Below, piece by piece: positions 1 to 12,300 of a stretch of DNA of 64,000 bases. The translations under genes were made by a program, and so were the position numbers. The stretch comes from Camarhynchus parvulus. Lineage: Eukaryota; Chordata; Aves; Passeriformes; Thraupidae. Each line of letters begins with the position of its first letter. Position 1 is the stretch's first letter. The notes under the pieces were generated by a model. The model was given only the letters and a program-made list of their open reading frames with translations. It did not search any database and had not been told where the DNA came from. The stretch lies in the NCBI RefSeq assembly GCF_901933205.1, contig NC_044574.1, positions 1,552,501 through 1,616,500 on the forward strand. Reading direction: 5' to 3'.

Positions 1-1019
1 TTTAATACGGTATCTTTCCCAAAGCTGCTTCCCAAATGGGGTTAAAATTCCACGTGGAGAGCGGGATGAATGGGAATGAGGGGGGAAGGGATGGTGGGAA
101 GTGCTGCTCTTCCAGAAGGAGATAAGGCATGGAGAAGAACCCCAGGCTGGATGTTGGGAATATCAGAAATCAAGGATTCCTGCAGGGAGGAAGGGACAAC
201 TGGGAAATCCTTAAGGAAAAAAAAAAAAACACCAGGAGAGGATTAAGGAATGATTGATAAAGGAATGAATGGGAGATTCCAGAGGGATGGAAAAAGGGCC
301 TGGACACCTCTGCTTATCTCTGGAATTCCTCTGAGCGAGGAGCTATGGAACCATCTTTGCCTGGCAGTTTTAGGGGCATTCCAAGAATTCCATCCTCAGT
401 AGCGTGAGGAGCAGCTCCAGGATCCGAAGGGAACAAATCAACCACCTGTGCCAACAGTTTTCCTTGAAAATCCATTCAAATCCCGAGTTTTACCTGCTCT
501 GGAAGCAAGGTTTGGAGGGAACAGTTTAGTTCCTCCTGTTCTTCCCAACATTCCCTGCAATCCAACCAAGGGAATGTGCTTTTCCTTCAATAATGGGAAT
601 ATCCACCCAGATTTGGGGGTCCTTTTTTCCCTGGATCCTGTTCTGCTTCCTCACACCCCACTCAGCGAATTCCCACAGGGAAAAGCACTTCTAACAATAC
701 CCATTGTGGAATCCGCTTGGAATCCTAAAAATAAGGAGATTGTGCCCTCATATGGCGAAAGGAGTGATGGAATTTTTTCGGGAAGAGGTGAAGCTTTCCA
801 GGTCAGGAATCGTTTACGCTCATCCCTGGGTTGCCCTCAGTAGTTAAACATTCCCGAGGTTTATTTTCCTTCCTTCATCCCAGGATTTAACCCTCCTTGG
901 GATGGTTGGGAACGCTTCAAGGAGGCCCTTGAGGGATAAATAAATAAAAAATGGGGCTGGGATGGAGTGGGGAGGATGGAAGGGTTGGAATTAACTCCAA
1001 GTTGGATGGGCTGGGGTTT
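1..1019. other. Intergenic DNA, no gene seen
   Basis: I see no conserved protein, splice pattern or clear repeat family here, apart from a short A run (219-230). The open frame at 448-843 lacks any recognisable domain and is made of the window's common short words. Confidence 0.6.
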
Positions 1020-1044
1020 ATTCCCATCAAAGGGGGCCTGGGCA

Positions 1045-1576
1045 GGGCTAAAATCCTGGGAAGTGTCCAAGGTCAGGTTGGACACTGGGGCTTGGAGCCA
1101 CCTGGGATAGCGGGAGATGTCCATGAACATGGATGGGGTGGGGATGGGATGGGATTTAAGGTCACTTCCAATCCAAATCATTCCAGGATTCTGGAGCCCC
1201 TCTGCTCTGTAGCCAGGCTGGGAGAGCTGGGAATGTTCCCCTGGAGAAGGGAAAATTCCAGGGAATCCTCAGAGTGCCTGGAGGGGCTCCAGGAGAGCTG
1301 GAGAGGGACTGGGGACAAGGCCTGCAGGGACAGGAGCCAGGGAATGGCTCCCACTGGGAAAGGGGAGATTGGGCTGGCATCTTGGCAAGGAATTCCTGGC
1401 TGGGCTGGAATTCCCAGATTTTCTGTGGCCGCCCCTGGATCCCTGGCAGTGCCCAAGGCCAGGTTGGATCCACCTGGGACAGAGGGAGGTGTCCCTGCCC
1501 ATGGATGGGGTGAAAATGGGATCTTTAAGGTCCCTTCCCCCGCAAACCATAATTCCATGATTCCATGATTCCATGA
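1045..1576 (+). mobile_element. Composite CR1: tail followed by a second CR1 3' end
   Basis: A CR1 tail (to about 1190) is joined at GATTCTGGAGCCCC to a second CR1 body. The body runs through the GAGAGCTGGAGAGGGAC region to a tail of three ATTCCATG units at 1551-1576. The second body carries the GGCATCTTGG form of the young core. Confidence 0.85.
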
Positions 1577-3204
1577 ACTCAAATAATCTTTTACAGATAT
1601 CTCCATATATTGTGATTCCACAGGATTTGATTTAGGAGGAACCTCAACTGGAATTAAGGTTCAGACCAGAGCTGTTTATTCCAGAGCTTGGAGAGCTGAG
1701 GAAAGCCAGGAAAATGGGATTCAAATCTGGGATTACGGGATTCAAACCCATGGAATTCATCTCCAAATGGAGAAACCACCTTCTGTCCCTGTTGGCTCCA
1801 GGTGGATGAAGAATTCCTGCTTTTAATCCCAGAAAAGCAAGATTAGGTTTGAGAGGAAAAAAAAAACCAAAAACTTGAAGGGTTTAGGGATAAGGATGCT
1901 CTTAAAGGATTTTCCCAGGATTTTTATGGACATGCCAGGTGGAAACCTGTCAGGAATTCCTGAACTGTCCCTGAATTCACATCAAAAGGGAAAGGAACAA
2001 GGGAATCCCTTCCAGCCCTACATTCATTTTTATATTTCATATTTCATATTTTATATTTTATATTTTATATTTCACATTTTATATTTTATATTTTATATTT
2101 TATATTTCACATTTTATATTTCACATTTTATATTTCACATTTTATATTTTATATTTTATTTTACGTTCCCACAGAATTTCTGCCCTTCCGCTATCCCAGA
2201 GCCCTGCCAGGTCCTGGGAACAGCCCCCTCTTTCCCAGGAATTCTTTGCCATCCTCTGGAACTTTGGGAAGGAATCCAACCTCCCTAGGGACACATCCAT
2301 GGTGGAATTCTCATTATCCCACCTGGATCTTTCCTGAAGTTCTCCCCTTCTCCATCTCCCTCCAGCATCCAGGAAGATTCCAAAGGGGATCGGGGCATTG
2401 TGGCAGAATTCCATCCATAAAATCCTTCCTTTCCAGCTTTCATGGCAGCCTGGCCTTGCCAGGGAATCTCTTTGGAATGTTGGGAGCGTTGAATTTATTA
2501 AGGACATTTGTCCCGGCTGCATCCGGGTGTTTCCACTTAAATTCATCCCTGTTTTCTTGATCCAAAGGAATTCCTTCCCTCCGCTTGACTCACAAGGAAA
2601 ACTTCTTAATATCCACCATGGGATCAGGAAATGTGGGAAGTGACAAATTCCTATGGACTGAAAGGACCTTGGAAAACAGTGCTAGCTTGGGAAAACGGCC
2701 TTTTTTTCCAGCAAATTCCATGAAAATTTGTTCCTGCTGCTGCTGCTGCAGTTTGTGAGTATAGAATCCAGGATTTCCAGCTTGTGATCCAGGTGATCCC
2801 AAGGGTCCATCAGCAACTCCTGTGGGATGTAAAAAATTCCTGAGTGGAATTTATGGGATTTACGGAAAGGCTCCTCTGTCCCACTCCCTGCTCCGCTGGG
2901 GCCATCCCAAGGTTGTGTCAGGGTGGATCTGGAATATTCCCAGTGAGGAGACCTCACAGTTTCTCTGGGATCTGTTCCAAGGATTTCTTTCTCCTGTCCA
3001 GGTGGGACTGCCTGGGATCAGTTCCTGCCCATTCCTTGTGTTCCGTAGAGCAGATCCTGGTCCATGATCCAAGGCTTTCCCTTTGGATCCTGACAGGGAT
3101 GAGGCTCCCTCTTCTCTGGAGGAGCTGATTTGGGATCAAAAAGCCACTGAACCTCCTCAAAAATATTTTCCCTCTTTTCTCCCCATCCTAGAAAATCAGA
3201 GAGC
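1577..3204. other. Intergenic DNA with one AT-rich minisatellite
   Basis: Apart from the minisatellite at 2027-2163 and a short CTG run near 2740, nothing recognisable. A minus frame here has five Gln codons from that CTG/CAG run but no domain. Confidence 0.55.
2027..2163. repeat. AT-rich 10 bp minisatellite
   Basis: About 13 copies of a TATTTYAYAT-like decamer, alternating TATTTTATAT and TATTTCACAT forms. The open frame across it is an artefact of a repeat with no stop codons. Confidence 0.9.
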
Positions 3205-3499
3205 CACGGAATCCAGGAATGGTTGGGTTGGGAGGGACCTTAAAGCCCATTCCCACCCCATCCATGGGCAGGGACACTCCCACTATCCCAGGTGGATCCA
3301 AATCCATCCCAACCTGGCCTTGGGCACTGCCAGGGATCCAGGGGCAGCCACAGCAAATCTGGGAATCCCAGCCCAGTCAGGAATTCCTTGCCAAGATCCC
3401 AGCCCAATCTCCCCTTTCCCAGTGGGAGCCATTCCCTGGCTCCTGTCCCTGCAGGCCTTGTCCCAAATTCCAGCTCTCCTGGAGCCCCTCCAGGCCCTG
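3205..3499 (-). mobile_element. CR1 3' fragment, GATCCC variant
   Basis: The tail starts at 3205 (GGTTGGGAGGGACC) and the body ends at CCTCCAGGCCCTGG. It has CAGCCACAGC and CAAGATCCCAG, the minority variant of the young core. Confidence 0.85.
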
Positions 3500-5260
3500 G
3501 ATTTTCCCCACTTTGGTCACTCCAAACTTTTTCTTCTCCCGACTGAACAATCCCGATGCATCCTCCCAGGAAGATTTTTCTTGTTGTGGCACGACTCGAT
3601 TCCCAAAATCCCTCCCAGTTCCACGGGATTTATTCCAGACTCGGAATCCTGGTCCCTGTGGCATTGACAGCACCTGGTCCCCCCCCAAAAAAAGTTTAAA
3701 AATAATCCCCAAAATTATTTTACTAGAGAGCAAAGAACTCCTTTTGTACTGGTTCATACTGGTTTATACTGGTTTATACTGGTTTGTATTGGTTTGTACT
3801 GGCTCATACTGGTTTATACTGGTTTGTGCTGGTTTGTTCTGATTTTTACCTTTTTTTTCTGGTTTGTACTGCTTTTTACTAATTTTTACTCATTTTTTTA
3901 CTGTTTTTGCTGGTTTTTGCTGGTTTATTCTGGGTTCTACCGGAGGTTCTTCCTCTGGTGGTGACCCCAAGAATCCTTGGATAAATATCCCATTATCCCA
4001 CAAGTTGGATGCTCCTCGCAGAGAGAACTGGGACAAAAGACTGAAAATTTCGGAATGAGGAGAATCTGGGAAAAAATTCCCGATTTCCCTTCCAGCTGCC
4101 TGTGCCGATGACATTCCCAAGTGCTTCCCAACAGGGAAATTCCATGGGGATTCCAAGGAAATATCCCATGGGGATACAAAGGATCCATTGGGCTTTAGGG
4201 AGTCGATCCATAAAAAGGCAGAGCCGAAATTCCAGGATCCAGGGAGCTCCTAAATCCCTTTCCAAAGGGATTTGCCTCCATCTATGGATGAGGAGGAGTC
4301 AGAATGGGAAGAAAGTTCTCCGAGTCTCCCAAAAATTCCTGCTTTTCTTTGGAGGAGCTCGGGGAGGCCCAGCGGGACAGATGTTGTCCCAAAAAGTGCC
4401 TGGAATTGCTCCAGCATCCAGGAAAAGGACGGAATGACAGAAATCCTTGGGATGCTGCACTCTCCACATCAAACACAAAAGAAAAGCAGGATCCAAGAGG
4501 GAAATTCCAGAAGGGAAACGGAATCTCCGGAGCTGACATCACTCCCCATCCGGATGACATTATCCGCTCCAACTCCAGCCTGACAAATTCCATGGAATCA
4601 GTGCTTCCCAAACTTCCAGGAGGATCCAGTGAGACCCCATTGCCCAGAGCAGATCCATGATGGGATTTAACAGAGTTTAGGGAAGCACAGCCACCTCCAA
4701 ACCTCTGGAATTCTCCTCCAGACTTTTTCTGCCACAAAATCTTGGAAGCCTTGAGCTCCTTGTCTTTTTAATCCTTTTTTTTTTTTCTGTAATTCCCAAC
4801 ATTTATCATTTTCCAGGCTTCATCCCATATTTTTCCAGCATCTTTTCCTTGGAGTTTTCCTCAGATGAAGAAAAATTCCCAGTCCACGTCTCCCGTTTTC
4901 AGGGATTTAGGGAAGAGCTGAGAAATGAAGTTTTTTTTATAATGCAGGAAAAACCTTTGGAAATAGATTTGGTTTTAACTCCAGGAAATACCTGGAAAAT
5001 TTGGGAACTGCCTAAATCGGGGTTAGGGACAGGCTTTAGTGGTGGCCTTGGAAATGCTGGAATAGGAATGGGAAAAAAAGGAGTGGAAGAAATGGGAATG
5101 GGAGAAATAATTCCAAAAGTTTCGGGGTGAAGCACTTGGAGAGAAGGAATATTCCTGCTAAAGGAATCTCCACAGCTGGAAAAGTGGGAAAAACGCCAAG
5201 GATCCCACCATGGAGCAAGAACTTTTCTCAGGGAATATCCATGCGGATGGCATGGATGGA
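3500..5260. other. Intergenic DNA with a decamer repeat
   Basis: It contains the ACTGGTTT array at 3748-3945. No gene or splice structure is seen in the rest; several frames stay open only because of base composition. Confidence 0.55.
3748..3945. repeat. Decamer repeat, TACTGGTTTR
   Basis: Roughly ten clean copies of a 10 bp unit (TACTGGTTTA/G), decaying after 3840 into T-rich versions. Confidence 0.85.
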
Positions 5261-5261
5261 T

Positions 5262-5525
5262 GGCGATTTTCCCTTGGGAAATGGCCGGGTTTCCTTGGAA
5301 AACTGCTGGGTTTCCTTGGAAAATGACTGGATTTCCTTGGGAAATGGCCGGATTTCCCTGGGAAATGGCTGGATTTTTTTGGAAAACTGCTGGGTTTCCT
5401 TGGAAAATGGATGGGTTTTCTTGGAAAACTGCTAGGTTTCCTTGGAAAATGACAGGATTTCCTTGGGAAATAGCTGGATTTTCTTGGAAAACTGCTGGAT
5501 TTCCTTGGAAAATGTCTGTGTTTCC
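5262..5525. repeat. 20 bp minisatellite, GGATTTCCTTGGAAAATGRC
   Basis: About 13 tandem units of 20 bp, with alternating GGAAAACTGCTG, GGAAAATGACTG and GGGAAATGGCCG sub-types. It is open on both strands, giving false ORFs rich in FPRK or GFPW. Confidence 0.92.
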
Positions 5526-6245
5526 CACTGTAGAGACCCAGAGGAAAAGTGGGAATGGTGTGGATGCGCTCTGGACATCTCAGGTGATGCAGCCTCCACA
5601 CAATCCTGGGATGTGCTGGATTGACAAAGGCGGATATTCCCTTTCCTAGGAAAAATGGGAATGTTCTTGGAGACAGGGAAAGAGGGAATTGCCAGGTGTC
5701 CATCAGGAATTCCCGAATTTTCCACCAAAATCGGTGCTAATAAATAAACAATAATCACAGAATAAACGGAATGAACAGAATAATCTCCTTCCACCGGTAA
5801 AGGAGAATATTCCCGTGGTTTTCTCCTGGTTGGGAATGTCAGTGACGGATCGGAGGTGACAGGTCACCCCCTAATGACCTCCTCTCCCATGGCTTTCCCA
5901 AATCCACCTTTTCCGCGGGAACAACTTCTGGGCCAGTGCTCCTTGAACTCCAGGAATTCCTGAAGGAATTCCTCGCCAGGACACGGAATTAAATTAAATT
6001 GGGGCCATGCTGGGAGCCTGCCTAATCCCATGTCCCGGCGGGAAAAACTCATCCCAAACCCCATTCCCACCCTGCCGTGGAGCTGGGAGAGGTGAAATTC
6101 CCATTTTCCACCTCCACACCCGGCTCCGGGACCGGGGTTCGGAACGTTCCCGGAATGATCCCAAATCCTTGCACATTGTGAAGCCACCCCTGAGTAACCC
6201 CTTGGGGACCCCCGTGGGGACATTCCCGGCCATCCGTTGGGAATG

Positions 6246-6745
6246 NNNNNNNNNNNNNNNNNNNNNNNNNNNNNNNNNNNNNNNNNNNNNNNNNNNNNNN
6301 NNNNNNNNNNNNNNNNNNNNNNNNNNNNNNNNNNNNNNNNNNNNNNNNNNNNNNNNNNNNNNNNNNNNNNNNNNNNNNNNNNNNNNNNNNNNNNNNNNNN
6401 NNNNNNNNNNNNNNNNNNNNNNNNNNNNNNNNNNNNNNNNNNNNNNNNNNNNNNNNNNNNNNNNNNNNNNNNNNNNNNNNNNNNNNNNNNNNNNNNNNNN
6501 NNNNNNNNNNNNNNNNNNNNNNNNNNNNNNNNNNNNNNNNNNNNNNNNNNNNNNNNNNNNNNNNNNNNNNNNNNNNNNNNNNNNNNNNNNNNNNNNNNNN
6601 NNNNNNNNNNNNNNNNNNNNNNNNNNNNNNNNNNNNNNNNNNNNNNNNNNNNNNNNNNNNNNNNNNNNNNNNNNNNNNNNNNNNNNNNNNNNNNNNNNNN
6701 NNNNNNNNNNNNNNNNNNNNNNNNNNNNNNNNNNNNNNNNNNNNN
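6246..6745. other. Assembly gap of 500 N
   Basis: Exactly 500 unknown bases. The round number indicates a placeholder, so the true gap length is unknown. Any ORF crossing it is meaningless. Confidence 0.99.
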
Positions 6746-7677
6746 AAGGATTTAACTCCATTCCCTAAGAAATCCTTGGCAGGACACGGCCATTTGTGGC
6801 CCCTTTTGTCCGATTATTCCTGACTCGGGAATGACTCATCGGAATTGGCTCATCGGAAATCGCTCCATGGCCAATGGATTTTTCCACTCGGTAGCAATTC
6901 CTCCTTAAAATTCCCAATAAAGCATCTCCAAACATAAATTTTCCCCACTTTGGGACTCTCAGTGGTCTCCCCACCTCAGAAAAAAGGGATTTTCCTCATC
7001 TTTGTCTCCTTTTTTCCAGGTTTTATTTAAGGAATTCACGAGTTTTGGTGTCTTGACCATCCCCCTTTTATGGGAGATTTAAGAGCAGCTTCCAAGGACT
7101 GGGAAATTCCAGGTGGAAAACACAATCCCCAATTTCTTCACAATCCAGGTCCAAGCATTTCTGTTTCCAGAAGAACTAAAAGGGTTTTATTCCAAAATCC
7201 CAGGATATTCCAAGCTGGAAAGAAGCCACTTGAAGGTAACATGGAGTGAACCCATCCTGAACCTCATTCCAGGTTTGGAAAAGTTGGGATAAACTTTTCC
7301 CGCTCCACGTTTTCATTCCACCTCAACTCCTTCCATTTTGGGACATCCCGGACAACCCACGGGCCAAAACCCTGGAAAAGAAAAAACAACAAAATAAGAA
7401 ATTCATCCCAAAAAAAAACCCACCCACGGATGAAGCCTCTTCCCTCCCGGGAATTCCTGGAGCAGCTGGAAGCTGATTCACGGGGAATGAAAACCTTCGG
7501 ATTCAGGAGGTTAAACAAACACCACCCAGGTTCTGCTTTGGCTCCAAATCCAGGGAAGGAATACAATGGAAGAGTTCATCTTCCTATTTTCTTCCGGCTG
7601 TTTACCAAAGTTCAATCCCACTAAATTGCCCCTTTCCCCCAGAAATTTGGGATTCTGCTCTGTAATAATAATAAGAG

Positions 7678-7788
7678 CGAGCATGGATCTGGATTGGGAT
7701 CGGGATCTGGATCTGGATCAGAACCTGAAACTGGGTCTGGATCTTGAGCTGGATCTGGACCTGGACCTTGATCTGGATCTGGTGGGAA
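7678..7788. repeat. Imperfect GGATCT hexamer array
   Basis: About 18 degenerate hexamers (GGATCT, GGACCT, GGATTG). The minus frame gives runs of alternating Gln/Ile or Asp/Pro, a repeat artefact. Confidence 0.85.
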
Positions 7789-7873
7789 GCCCCCCTTATG
7801 GAATGTGGTTGTTGGATGAGAATCTTTTCCAGGCCATTTTTCTGGGAAATCCGGGAGAAAGGGACAAGAAATT

Positions 7874-8148
7874 GTGGAGAGGGACTGGGGCCAAGGCCTG
7901 CAGGGACAGGAGCCAGGGAATGGCTCCCACTGGGAAAGGGGAGATTGGGCTGGCATCTTGGCAAGGAATTCCTGGCTGGGCTGGAATTCCCAGATTTGCT
8001 GGGGCTGCCCCTGGATCCCTGGCAGTGCCCAAGGCCAGGCTGGACACTGGGGCTGGGATCCACCTGGGATAGTGGGAAGTGTCCGTGTTCATGGAACCTG
8101 ATGGAATTTTCCCAACCAAACCATTCCATGGATCTCCAATTCCATGAT
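7874..8148 (+). mobile_element. CR1 3' fragment, GGCATCTTGG variant
   Basis: Truncated at the 5' side at GGAGAGGGACTGGGG; complete to the tail at ATTCCATGATAC. It carries the longer GGACACTGGGGCTGGGATCC form before the tail. Confidence 0.87.
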
Positions 8149-8867
8149 ACTTTACAGCCAATGGAAAGATGAAAATAATGGGAAAAGAGGAGAAAATCTG
8201 AGACGATAATAACCAAATAATTTTTTTTAGTATTTCTCTCTAGATTTTCTTCTATCAGAAATATTCCCTTTGTTTTTTTCTGGATTTGGAAGGATGAGGA
8301 GAAGTTGAACTCGGGTGGGCGGGAATATCTGGAATAAATATTCCCACTGGCACCATCATTCCAAAATTGACTTCGTCCATGGAGAATAAGGAGCTTGGAG
8401 GAGCTGAGCTACTTAAACACCCCAGGAGCCAAGATCTCACTTCCACCCCACCATCCAACCTCTTCCCACAATTTCTGGGATGCGACAGAGCCATCCCTGC
8501 TGAAATCCCAGGATTAATAACAACCAGGTTTGTTTCCAGCAGGGATAAAAAAGCAGCAACCCAAAAAAAACCTCCCAAAAATCGGGATGGGTTTCCAGCC
8601 TGTGGGTGTTTGCTGGACCTGCTGATCCGACGGACAAACATTCCCAAAATAATGTCCTGCTGCTCCCTGGGGGATTCCCGGGAACAAAGCGTCCGATTCA
8701 TTTGTGTTGCAGGGCAGGGAAGGGGCGGAGCTGTTCCTCCTGGATAAACACGGCTGGAAAACACCCGGGAGGGAATAAATCTGGGGAAAAAAAATCCATG
8801 GGAAGGGGAAAAAAAATGGAAAGGGGGAAGTGGTCAGAAGTGGGGGGAAAAAATTCCAGAGAGCAGG
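8149..8867. other. Intergenic DNA, no gene seen
   Basis: Nothing recognisable. It ends in A/G-rich sequence grading into the 20 bp minisatellite that follows. Confidence 0.5.
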
Positions 8868-9182
8868 ATCGGACTATAGAGGGCGGGATTGGGATTTTGA
8901 AAAGTGGCATTGGATTTTGGAGAGTGGGATTGGATTTTGGAAAATGGGATTGGATTTTGGAGAGGGGGATAGGATTTTGGAGAGTAGTATAGAATTTTGG
9001 AAAGTGGCATTGGATTTTGGAGAGTGGGATTGGGATTTCGGAGAGCGGGATTGGGATTTTGGAGGGCGAGATTGGGATTTTGGGGAGTGGGATAGGATTT
9101 TGGAGAGTAGGATTGGATTTGGGAGAGCAGGATTGGATTTTTGAGAGTGGGATCAGACTTTGGAGAGTGGGATTGGACTTTG
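8868..9182. repeat. 20-21 bp minisatellite, GATTGGATTTTGGAGAGTGG
   Basis: About 15 tandem units, some with an extra G (GATTGGGATTTTGG). It directly precedes a CR1 tail in the opposite orientation. Confidence 0.92.
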
Positions 9183-9231
9183 AAGAACAAACAGGGTCAC
9201 ACTGGGCAGTGCTTATCCCAGTAGATTCCAA

Positions 9232-9391
9232 GGAATCTTGGAATGGTTTTAGTGGGAAGGGACCATAAATCCTGTCCCATTCCAACCCCATTCCATGGGC
9301 AGGGACACCTCCCACTATCCCTAGTGGATCCAACCTGTCCTTGGACACTCCCAGGGATCCAGGGACAGCCGCAGCTTCTCTGGGAATCTCC
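9232..9391 (-). mobile_element. CR1 tail fragment
   Basis: Only about 160 bp at the 3' end, with CAGCCGCAGCTTCTCTGGG. This is closer to the ordinary CR1 sequence than to the young core. Confidence 0.8.
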
Positions 9392-12300
9392 GTGACTTTG
9401 CTCCATGACTTTTCTCTCTCCTGCTCTGCCCACTGAGCCTCTCCTGGCCGCTCCATCTGTATTTCCCATCCCAAATTTCCATTTGTTTTTTGGGATTTGC
9501 AGCCTTTCTGCTCGGAAAGGCTCGATCCCCACAGCGATCTCGGGACATTCCGGTGTTTTCCGTCTCTGCCCCATGGAGGCCTTTGATGTCAAATCCCCTT
9601 TTCTAATCTCTGTTTTATGGGATTTGTCCACATTTCCCTTGGATCCTGCCCAGAACATCCCATTCCAGAGCCATTCCCGAGCCAACTGTGGTGCTCTGTG
9701 GTTTTGGGCCCCTTTCCCACTCTCTTCAGTTGCCTCTCCAAAATTCCCACTTATCAGGATTTTGTCACTGACATCACATTCCTGATGGACATTCCGGACA
9801 TTTATCAATCCCACTGGGATCGCCTTTTTCCTGGAAGAGTCTTCTGAGTCAATTCTTCTTCCAAATGGGGACTTTTCTTCATCCCAGATTCCAGCAAAAG
9901 CGCTGGAAAGAATTCACTTCTTGTTGCCTTTACGGACTTGGGGACCCACAGGTGGAGAAGGAATTGTGGTCCCAGCTGGACCAAAATGGGGATAAATTCA
10001 TTTAATTCCAGACGGGAATTTTACCTTCAAAATCCAAGCTGGGATTGTATTTCTTGAGGGAATTCCAGGAGATTTTGGGACATAGAACTCTCCAGCAACT
10101 CCAGCTCTGTTTTTCCCCCTTTTCAAACAAAACAGGAATTTTGCCTGATTCTTCTCTTCTTCTCCAAGTTGGGACATTCTCCTGGCAATCCAAGATTTTT
10201 CCATGACCTGGGATGGGGGGTGATGCAGGAGGTGACATCCCAAATCCCTTTAACGGGTGACGTCATTAAGGGCACCTCCCCCTCCAAACCATCCATGGGA
10301 AAACGGCGGGATCGCAGGAACAACGATCCCACTGTTTTCCCAATCCATTCACTTTGACTCCCCCAGCCCGGCTCTGACATCCAGAGGAGAGCCGAGGTTT
10401 TCCTTTCTCCTTTCCCTCTGGAATCACAGGAAAGAGCCCCATTAGCTCAGGAACTGGGATTTTGTTTGGATCTCTCCAACATGGAAAATCCAGGAGGAAT
10501 TGGCAGCTCTCGGGATTTGTCCTTTGCTTCCCGCTCCTCTCTGTTGGCACCAGGTTGAGAATTCCTTGTCCTGCTTTATCCCCATCCCAAAATCCTTTGG
10601 GTTCTTGGGATTGTGCCTCATCTTCCCTTCCCATATCCCAGTTTTCCTGCTTGCTGACGGAATTTCCTTAATTTCCAGATTTTAGGGAATGTTTACGTGG
10701 CCTTGGAGCTCAGGAGCTGCTCATGAACGTCTCCACTTCTATTTCCTGGCAAGAAAAAGGAGAAAGATCCATTAAATGTGGCAGAAATTTTTGGAAAAAC
10801 ATGGATTAAACCGTTTTTCCAGGGTCTGGAAGTTGATGGAAGCTGACTTATAAACTGGGAAATTTTTTATATTTTATTTAGTTTATTTTAATTTATTTTT
10901 AATATTAAAAATATATTTAAATTTTAATTTAATTTAATTTAATTTTTAAATCCTGTTTCATTTTGTTTTGGTTTGGTTTTATTTTATATTTTACTTTATT
11001 TTATATTTTATTCTATTTTATTTCTTTTAATTTTACATATTTTATATTTTATTTTTAATTTTTATTTTATCGTGTAATTTTTTTGTATTTTATTTTATTT
11101 TTTATTTTATTTTTTATTTTACTTCTAAAATTTAATTTAATTTAATTTTGGTCTTCATTTTCTTTTCTCTTTTATTGTATTTTATTTCTAAATTTTATTT
11201 TGTTCTGTTTTGTTGTATTTTATTTTATCCATGGGAAACATGGGATTTTTCCTTTGGAAAATTACTGCCATCCAAAAAAAAAAAAAGGAAAAACCCTCAA
11301 ACCTTTTTCCATAATCTTCCATAATATCCATAGGCAGATGGGAATATTTCCCACAGGAACACGAGAGAGAATTCCAGTAATCTGTGTCCTCCTGCCCCTG
11401 GAGTGGATATTCCTGAGGAAAACAAGGAATCTCTTATCCTCATTTCCCATTGGATGAGAACTCACTCCGGAAGCCATTCCCATAGGATAAGAGAACTTTA
11501 AATCCCTAAGAACTCCAAAGATGGACAGAATTCCATCCCTCATGGAGCTGGATCCAGCCTAGGTTCAGCTCCAGTCCAAAAAACCCCAAATGTTTAATTC
11601 CCAGAAAAAAACCAGTCGGATCCGACCCGGGTGTTGTAATCCCAAATTAAATCCATTGTTTGTTTCCATCCATGGGTTTTCCGGCTCTGACCGCTCTGAC
11701 ATTTCCCAATGTTGGTGTTGTCAAATAAACACCGGATTTTTTGGGGGGAGACCTTTTTTTGGGGGGGGATTAAAGGGATATTAACAGGCCTTCTGGCATC
11801 CTCTGGGATGGATCATTCCAAGGGCTGGAAATGCAATTCCAGAGGGTTGGAAATGCAATTCCAGAGCTCCCAGCCGTGCATTTTTTAGGATATTTCCAGT
11901 GTATTAGTCCCTCTTTTCCTTTTTTCTTTTTTTTTACCTGCAAACCAATCCAAACTTTGCCTGGAATTTTTGGCAACTGGATCAATGATCCTTGTGGATC
12001 CATTCCAACCCGGGTTATTTCACGATCCAAAAAAAATAATGCAGTTATGGAACTTGCTGCTGCATTTTCCCAAGAAATCAAATTCCAGGCTGGTTTTCCA
12101 CCCAAATCATTTTCAATTTTTGGGATCAGAGCAGCTTTTTCCCAGTTAATTTAAGAATAATTTGGATCAGATCCATCAGAGCATCTCCATCAAAAATTCC
12201 AGCCCTTGGAACAAAGAGGAAATGTTGGGAAGGTGAAGAAGATCCTTAAAAATATCTAGAGGGGGAAAAATAAAATCCCTGGAAATCTATATTGGAATCC

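Larger units (their letters stand above)
5526..7873. other. Intergenic DNA around the gap, no gene seen
   Basis: It contains the 500 N gap and an imperfect GGATCT array at 7678-7788. No protein-coding signature is recognised on either strand. Confidence 0.55.

Noticed and set aside
5262..5525. CRISPR-like regular repeat
   Set aside because: Units are contiguous 20 bp tandem copies with no unique spacers, in a vertebrate genome; it is a minisatellite.
5994..6768. ORFs spanning the assembly gap
   Set aside because: Most of their length is unknown bases.
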